The translations under genes were made by a program, and so were the position numbers. A stretch of 57,371 nt of DNA from Ilumatobacter coccineus (GTDB taxonomy: Bacteria; Actinomycetota; Acidimicrobiia; Acidimicrobiales; Ilumatobacteraceae): positions 1-57,371 of the forward strand of contig PDSL01000019.1 of NCBI GenBank assembly GCA_002748455.1. Direction: 5' to 3'. Below the pieces are notes generated by a model that was not told the origin of the DNA, ran no database searches, and was given only the letters and a program-made list of their open reading frames with translations. Shown piece by piece: positions 51,195 through 57,371 of this stretch (positions within the stretch are counted from its first letter, which is position 1; each line of letters begins with the position of its first letter).

Positions 51195-52157
51195 ATGAAA
51201 CCTCTCGTGATCCTTGCCAGCTTGACGGTCGCCTTCACCGCCTGCGGCGGCGACGACGGTGTGACAACCGGTGCACAAGCCAATGATGGCGACGCGACCG
51301 AATCGATGTCGGGTGATGTGACTGACGGAGCTGACTCGGGCGAGGCTGCCACCGAGGACATGGGTGGGAGCGGCGATCAAGCTGGCGGCGAGGTCACCTG
51401 GGCCCAACCGGTAGCGGTACTCGACCTTGGTGCCGATAGCCCAACCTTTGTGCCGGCTCCGAACGGCGCCCAGTTCGCTGTGACCACCGGAACGATTGGT
51501 CAGCCCTACACGCTTCGCATCATCGAACGTGACGGCACCGTTTCGGCCGAGTTCGAGACCCAAGGTTCGGTGATGGCGTGGAGCGATGCCGGTATCGCCA
51601 CCGGCACCCTCAACAACACGGTTGCGGTCTATTCGCCTGATGGAACCCAACTGAACGAGTTCGCCGATGCGTGCACCTGGGGCATGGTCGCGAGTGGGCC
51701 CTACCTGGTCGGTATCGCCGGAACCGAGCAGTGTTCGACCAATCTGGAGACCGGCGAGACGGTCAAGGCCGAGGTTGATGTTCCGCTCCAAGGTGTCTTT
51801 TATGGCAGCCTTCCCGGCGAGCCGGTGATCTGGTTGGATCGTCTGGGCGATTCAGCGTTTGGATTTGACCCGGCAACACTCGCTCCTGTTGAGGTCGATG
51901 CCCGCAGTATTGTGCCCGAGGAGTATGGCGAACTGAAGGCGCTCAGCCTCGATCGTTCAAGCGTTGTGGCAGTCGCCCCCGATGCACGTGACGCTGGCGT
52001 GCTGTATCAGCATCTGATGCGAAACGGTTCCCCGGTGGGGAACGTGCTCGCTACGAATGCGGTCATCAGCGCTGACGGCACAACAGCACTGGGCAACTTC
52101 TATCCTGACGGTGATCAGGGAGCTGGCACCCAGCTTGGCATCTTCAGCCTCGGCTAG
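51195..52157 (+). CDS. Putative lipoprotein with extracellular domain
   Basis: LILASLTVAFTACGG-type lipobox, acidic low-complexity linker. Confidence 0.7.
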   Translation: MKPLVILASLTVAFTACGGDDGVTTGAQANDGDATESMSGDVTDGADSGEAATEDMGGSGDQAGGEVTWAQPVAVLDLGADSPTFVPAPNGAQFAVTTGTIGQPYTLRIIERDGTVSAEFETQGSVMAWSDAGIATGTLNNTVAVYSPDGTQLNEFADACTWGMVASGPYLVGIAGTEQCSTNLETGETVKAEVDVPLQGVFYGSLPGEPVIWLDRLGDSAFGFDPATLAPVEVDARSIVPEEYGELKALSLDRSSVVAVAPDARDAGVLYQHLMRNGSPVGNVLATNAVISADGTTALGNFYPDGDQGAGTQLGIFSLG

Positions 52158-52242
52158 CTGCCCACAGTCACGCCTCGCTGGGCGACGAGACCGGTTGGTG
52201 GTCGTGGAGGGGACTGAACTGGCTCTCTAGGATGGAGCGGCC

Positions 52243-54533
52243 ATGTCCGATACCCCGTCCTTGTTTCCCAACCCCAACGTGCCGACGGCGTCGAACGACG
52301 ACCTCACCGGAGAGATCCCCCATCCCGCTGACGAGACATTTCCGGCAAGAGTCAACAGTCAAGCGTTGACCGACAACCTGAACCCCGATCAGCTTGATGC
52401 TGTGGTCCATCGCGGCGGTCCTCTCTTGGTGATCGCTGGGGCTGGGTCGGGCAAGACTCGGGTCTTGACCCATCGCATTGCCCATCTCATCGATAGCGGG
52501 GTTCGGCCATCGGAGATTCTGGCGATCACCTTCACCAACAAGGCTGCCGCTGAGATGCGCGAGCGGGTCGCTGACCTGGTTGGGCCGGTGGTCAAGGCGA
52601 TGTGGGTCTCAACTTTCCACTCCGCCTGTGTGCGCATCCTGCGTCGAGATGCCGATGCGGTCGGCTATCCCCGCAATTTTTCGATCTATGACCAGGCTGA
52701 TGCCGTTCGTCTGACCGGCTATGTGATCCGTGATCTCGGTCTTGATCCCAAACGCTTTGCCGCTCGTGCAGTCCACGCCCGGATCTCGATGTGGAAAAAC
52801 GAACTGGTCACCCCCGATACCGCTCAGGCTCTGGCCGATAATCCCTTCGACCGTCGTGTGGTCGAGATCTTCGCCGACTATCAAAAGCGTCTGGTCCAGG
52901 CAGGAGCGATGGACTTTGACGACCTGCTCGGCCGGGTGGTCGACCTCTTCCGGGGCCATCCCGACATCTTGGAGCACTATCGGAGGCGCTTCCGCCACAT
53001 CTTGGTCGATGAGTACCAAGACACCAATCAGGCCCAAAACGAGATCGTTCTGCTCTTGTCAGCTGAACACGGCAATGTCTGTGCATCGTCTTGGACCAGA
53101 ACTATCGCTCGACCCAGACCATCCTCGATGCTGCCAACGCGGTGATCGACAACAATGTCGAGCGCAAACCTAAGAACCTGTGGACCGACCATGGGCGTGG
53201 TGATCGGATCGTGCGCTACCACGCCGATGATGAGGGTGATGAAGCGATGTGGGTGGCCGGGACCATCCAGCAGCTGCACCGCGACGATGCGGTCAACTGG
53301 CGGGAGATGGCGGTGCTCTATCGCACCAACGCTCAAGCCCGTCTGATCGAAGAAGCCTTCTTGCGCTTAGGCATCGCCTACAAGGTGATCGGAGGTACCC
53401 GGTTTTATGATCGCCGGGAGATCCGAGATGCGATGGCCTACCTGAAAGCGGTACTCAATCCTCTCGATGAGGTCTCGGTGAAGCGGGTCCTCAATACTCC
53501 CAAACGGGGGATCGGGGCCACCAGCATCGAGCGGCTCGATCGGTTTGCCGCGGACCAGGGTGTGGCCTTTGTCGATGCCTTGCGCCGCTCGGATGAGGCG
53601 GGGGTATCGGGGGCAGCCCGGCGGGGCATTGCCCGCTTCATCACCCTGCTCGACGAGATGGCCGAGATCGCTGGCGAAGATGGGGTTGGTCCCAGCGAAC
53701 TGCTTCAAGACGTCCTCGACCGATCGGGTTATCTCGGTGAGCTCGAAGCCCAGGACACGATCGAAGCTCACGGGCGGCTCGAAAACCTCGGTGAGTTGAT
53801 CGGTTCAGCTCTCGAATTCACCGTGGTCGATGAATTCCTCGAACAGGTCGCCCTGGTTGCTGACACCGATGCCCTCGACACCGACGACCATGTGGTCTTG
53901 ATGACCCTGCATTCGGCCAAGGGCCTCGAATACCCCTGCGTCTTCATGGTTGGGGTCGAGGAAGGCATCTTCCCCCATTCCCGAGCCCTCGACTCGCCCG
54001 ACGACATGGAAGAAGAACGTCGCTTGGCCTATGTCGGGATCACCCGGGCGATGAAGCGACTCTTCGTGACCCACGCTTGGAGTCGGGTCTTGTTCGGTTC
54101 CACCCAATACAACCCGCCATCTCGCTTCCTCGACGAAATTCCCGACGAACTCATCGATGCTCGGGGCAGTGTTGAGGGTCGGTCAAGCTATGGGCGGTCT
54201 GGTTCGTCCTATCGGTCAGATGCCCGCTCGTCGTATCGCTCATCATCTCGATCGTCTCACGATCGTTCCCGACGCTGGTCATCGTCTCGCGACCGCTCAG
54301 ACCGTCATCGGGAACGGGTGGTCGATCGGGCCATGTCGGCTGCGCCAACACCATCGCATGCCGAAGAACTCGGTCTACGCATCGGTGACGATGTGGTCCA
54401 TCCGTCCTTCGGTGAAGGCGTGGTGATCGAGATTCGCGGCAGCGGCGATGCCGCTGAAGCGACGGTCAACTTTGCTGAGGCTGGCTACAAACACCTGGCC
54501 TTGGCCTGGGCTCCGCTCAAGAAACTGTCGTGA
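52243..54533 (+). pseudogene. pcrA: UvrD/PcrA-family DNA helicase, interrupted by frameshifting internal deletion near 53084
   Basis: Frame 1 LNPDQLDAVVHRGGPLLVIAGAGSGKTRVLTHRIAHL...VDEYQDTNQAQNEIVLLLSAEHGNVC; frame 3 IVLDQNYRSTQTILDAANAVI...TLHSAKGLEYPCVFMVGVEEGIFPHSRAL. Confidence 0.9.
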
Positions 54534-54578
54534 GCCGGGGCGTCGCCCGATCATGACGACGCCCGATCACCGATTCGG

Positions 54579-56651
54579 TTAACGCTCCTTGGCGGCAGCG
54601 ACGATCGCGCCGGCCAAGTTCGACGGGAGTCGGTCGTAGCGGGAGTGCTCGACGTCATAGCGGCCTCGGCCTCCGGTCATCGCTCGGAGATCCATCGCGT
54701 AGCGGCCGATCTCCGCGGTGGGCACTTCGGCGGTGATGATCTGGGCACCGCGCTCACCGCTGGCACTACCCACGATCTGGCCTCGCCGCGAACTGAGATC
54801 GCCAAGGATGTCTCCCTGGAGCTCGGTTGGCACGGTGATCGTCAGCTGGGAGATCGGCTCCAAGATGACTGGGTTGGCAGCGGCAACAGCGTCGGCAAAG
54901 CCGAGTGCTGCCGCCGTCTTGAACGCCATATCGGACGAGTCGACCGAGTGGGTCTTGCCGTCATAGCACTCGACGCGAACATCGACGATCGGGATCTTGA
55001 GCCCAGCACCATCGGCCATTGCTTCTTCAACCCCATTGCGCACCGCGGCAACATAATTCTTGGGGATCGCCCCACCGACGATGGCATCGACAAAGTCCAA
55101 CCCAGTGCCCGACGGCACCGGCGAGATCCTCAGGTTGACCACCGCAAACTGGCCGTGGCCACCGGACTGCTTCTTGACCCGACCCTCAGCTTCAACGGTG
55201 CCGGTCACCGTGCGGCGATAGGGCACCATGACGTCATCGGTGGTGACATGGACGCCGTAGCGGTTGCGCAGACGGGCCAGGGCGACGGTGAGATGGGCAT
55301 CGCCCACCACCGACAGGGTGGTCCGTCGACTCAGCTCATCATGACCCAGCACATAGGACGGATCTTCTTGGATCAGGCGGTGGAGCGACTCGCCCAACTT
55401 GTCGTCATCGGCCTGGCTCTCGGGCACCAGGGCCACGGTGAGGTGGGCCATCGGCGGCTCGGGGAGCACGACCTTCACATTGGTCTTGGCAGCCAGGGTG
55501 GCGCCAGTCATCGACGAGATCTTGGTGATGCCGCCAATATCACCAGCGATGAGCTTGTCGGTGGGGGTATGGGTGCTCCCGCTGAGGTGGAACAGGCCGT
55601 GCATACGGATGCTGTCATTGGTGTCGACATCGGTGAGGGTTGAATCGGCTTGAACGGTTCCGCTGACCACCTTCATGATCGACACCTGGCCGACATACTG
55701 GTCGGCAACCGTCTTGAAGACCGCCACCGTGGGGGTGCCCGATGGATCGGGAGCCACCTCGGTCTCCTCGTCATCAACCATCACGGTCATGGTCCGATCG
55801 GCGGGCGATGGGCCCACATTGCAGATGTAGTAGGCGAGCCGATCAACGCCGATTCCCAGGGTGCCCGAACCGACCAAGACCGGGAACTCTGAGCAGGCCA
55901 GTACCTCGGCCGCCAACGAGGCGAGCAGCTCTTGGGCGCTGGGGACATCGCCTTCGAGATAGCGTTCGAGTGCTTCGTCGTCACCGGACACGATCTCTTC
56001 GACAACTTCTTCGTGGACCGAACGCTGGCGATCGACCATGTCCTCGGGCAGTTCCCCAATCGTTCGGCTGCCATCATCGCCATAGCGATGGGCTCGTTCG
56101 GTGATCACATCGGCGACCCCTTCGAAGGCTTCCTGTTCGCCGATCGGCAATCCAATCGGGGTAAAGCCCGACCCGAACTGGTTGCGCAGGTCGGTCAGGG
56201 TGCGTTCAAAGTTGGCGCGGGGGCGTCCTTCACGGGTGATGAACACCAGACGAGGAAGGTTGAGCTTTTCGCACTTCTCCCAGGCCAGCTCAGTGCCCAC
56301 TTCGACACCATCGGGAGCGCTGACCACGATCACCGCCAGGTCGGCGACGGCGAGCGCGGCGTCAACTTCGGCTTCGAAGTCGGGGTTACCTGGCGTGTCG
56401 ATGAGATTGATGCGATAGGTGTCGCCATCGATCGTGGTCCAATCGAAGGAGGCGACGCCCAGCGCTACCGACGACTTGCGCTCGATCTCCTCGGGGCACT
56501 GGTCGAGCACGGTATTGCCCTCGTCGATGGTTCCGGCTCGGGTGGTGACCTTGGCGGCATGGAGCAGGGCTTCGGCCAGGGTGGTCTTTCCCACTCCACC
56601 GTGACCGATCAGGGCGACATTGCGGATGTGCTCGGTAGCGAATCCCGGCAT
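54579..56651 (-). CDS. fusA2: Elongation factor G-like protein (EF-G2)
   Basis: ALIGHGGVGKTTLAEALL, LIDTPGNPDFEAEV, KKQSGGHGQFAVVNLRISP. Confidence 0.93.
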   Translation of the reverse strand: MPGFATEHIRNVALIGHGGVGKTTLAEALLHAAKVTTRAGTIDEGNTVLDQCPEEIERKSSVALGVASFDWTTIDGDTYRINLIDTPGNPDFEAEVDAALAVADLAVIVVSAPDGVEVGTELAWEKCEKLNLPRLVFITREGRPRANFERTLTDLRNQFGSGFTPIGLPIGEQEAFEGVADVITERAHRYGDDGSRTIGELPEDMVDRQRSVHEEVVEEIVSGDDEALERYLEGDVPSAQELLASLAAEVLACSEFPVLVGSGTLGIGVDRLAYYICNVGPSPADRTMTVMVDDEETEVAPDPSGTPTVAVFKTVADQYVGQVSIMKVVSGTVQADSTLTDVDTNDSIRMHGLFHLSGSTHTPTDKLIAGDIGGITKISSMTGATLAAKTNVKVVLPEPPMAHLTVALVPESQADDDKLGESLHRLIQEDPSYVLGHDELSRRTTLSVVGDAHLTVALARLRNRYGVHVTTDDVMVPYRRTVTGTVEAEGRVKKQSGGHGQFAVVNLRISPVPSGTGLDFVDAIVGGAIPKNYVAAVRNGVEEAMADGAGLKIPIVDVRVECYDGKTHSVDSSDMAFKTAAALGFADAVAAANPVILEPISQLTITVPTELQGDILGDLSSRRGQIVGSASGERGAQIITAEVPTAEIGRYAMDLRAMTGGRGRYDVEHSRYDRLPSNLAGAIVAAAKER

Positions 56652-56851
56652 TCTGGCTCTCCTCTAGGGTGAACAGGCGCTCGATCGCGCCCTGCTATGA
56701 CTGGTGTGACCGTCCCGCTGATCGGGTTTGATCGACAGGGGCAGAGTACCCCTCGCAGCTCCGGTAGTCCAGTGAGACGCTCTTGGCGTGGGTGAGGTGA
56801 TGTGACCGAGTCACCGTCCCACCAGTTCGCCCCCACCGGCGTTGACCGAAT

Positions 56852-57265
56852 ATGTTCAGGGTCGTGAATCGCCAATACCGTGTTGTGGTTGCCAAGCCAG
56901 GCTTGGATGGTCACGATCGCGGGGCGAAGACCATCACCCGGGCCTTGCGTGATGCCGGCTTTGAAGTGATCTATACCGGGCTGCACCAGTCGGCCGACCA
57001 GATCGCTGAAACCGTGTTGCAGGAGGATGCCGACGCTGTTGGCCTCTCTCTGCTTTCCGGTGCCCATCTCACCTTGTTTCCCCGGGTTGTCGCTGAGCTG
57101 AACGATCGGGGTCTCGACGATGTCCTCGTCTTCGGTGGCGGTGTCATCCCCGATGCTGATGTGCGAGTCCTGACGGATCAGGGGATTGCCAAGATTTTCC
57201 AGCCCGGTGCGTCATTGCGAGAGATCAGTCGATGGCTCGAATCCGAGTTGGATGGTCGAGGTTGA
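56852..57265 (+). CDS. Cobalamin B12-binding domain protein (methylmalonyl-CoA mutase C-terminal domain-like)
   Basis: RVVVAKPGLDGHDRGAKTITRALRDAGFEVIYTGLHQ, GLSLLSGAHL, VFGGGVIPDAD. Confidence 0.93.
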   Translation: MFRVVNRQYRVVVAKPGLDGHDRGAKTITRALRDAGFEVIYTGLHQSADQIAETVLQEDADAVGLSLLSGAHLTLFPRVVAELNDRGLDDVLVFGGGVIPDADVRVLTDQGIAKIFQPGASLREISRWLESELDGRG

Positions 57266-57296
57266 TGTCAACTAACCAGAAAGGGACGGAACCACT

Positions 57297-57371
57297 GTGG
57301 ACCTGTTCGAATACCAGGGCAAGCAATACTTTGCCCGCTACGGCATCCCGGTCAGTCCGGGGGCGACGGCC
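57297..57371 (+). CDS. sucC: Succinyl-CoA synthetase beta subunit, N-terminal fragment (truncated by window)
   Basis: GTG start; VDLFEYQGKQYFARYGIPVSPGATA. Confidence 0.92.
   Translation, partial: MDLFEYQGKQYFARYGIPVSPGATA

Overview
57.4 kb window of a high-GC actinobacterial chromosome, probably Acidimicrobiia-like (inferred from WhiB proteins, Ino1, PcrA/UvrD, EF-G2 and a DUF2342-type protein). Most of it is dense housekeeping and accessory metabolism: ppk1-pstSCAB-phoU-senX3/regX3 phosphate regulon; moaE; mreB-like gene; RNase II; otsAB; a znuABC-like zinc system with a Fur/Zur-family regulator; PII; modABC; 5-formyl-THF cyclo-ligase; ino1; ilvBNC; an ECF sigma factor with a membrane-anchored C-terminal extension; PNP; cysS; acyl-CoA dehydrogenase; groES; paired dynamin-like GTPases; CapA; two CrcB proteins; USP; pcrA/uvrD; fusA2; a B12-binding domain protein; and the start of sucC. 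The most interesting non-annotated signals are: (1) three ~110-nt hairpin units at ~233-bp period between the sigma-factor gene and deoD, each with GTCACGAT-N20-TCTTA followed by two hairpins, the leading motif also occurring upstream of the sigma gene; (2) a ~300-nt structured non-coding region upstream of 5-FTHF cyclo-ligase, a candidate ncRNA; (3) an ilvB leader peptide MYSRPLTLVVILD plus intrinsic terminator; (4) a compact divergent zinc promoter whose two Fur/Zur-type palindromes overlap both start codons; (5) frameshifting internal deletions in mreB and pcrA/uvrD; (6) several conserved proteins with degenerate catalytic motifs. No CRISPR array, tRNA, rRNA, transposase or prophage was recognised. 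All calls are by eye from sequence; no searches were run.
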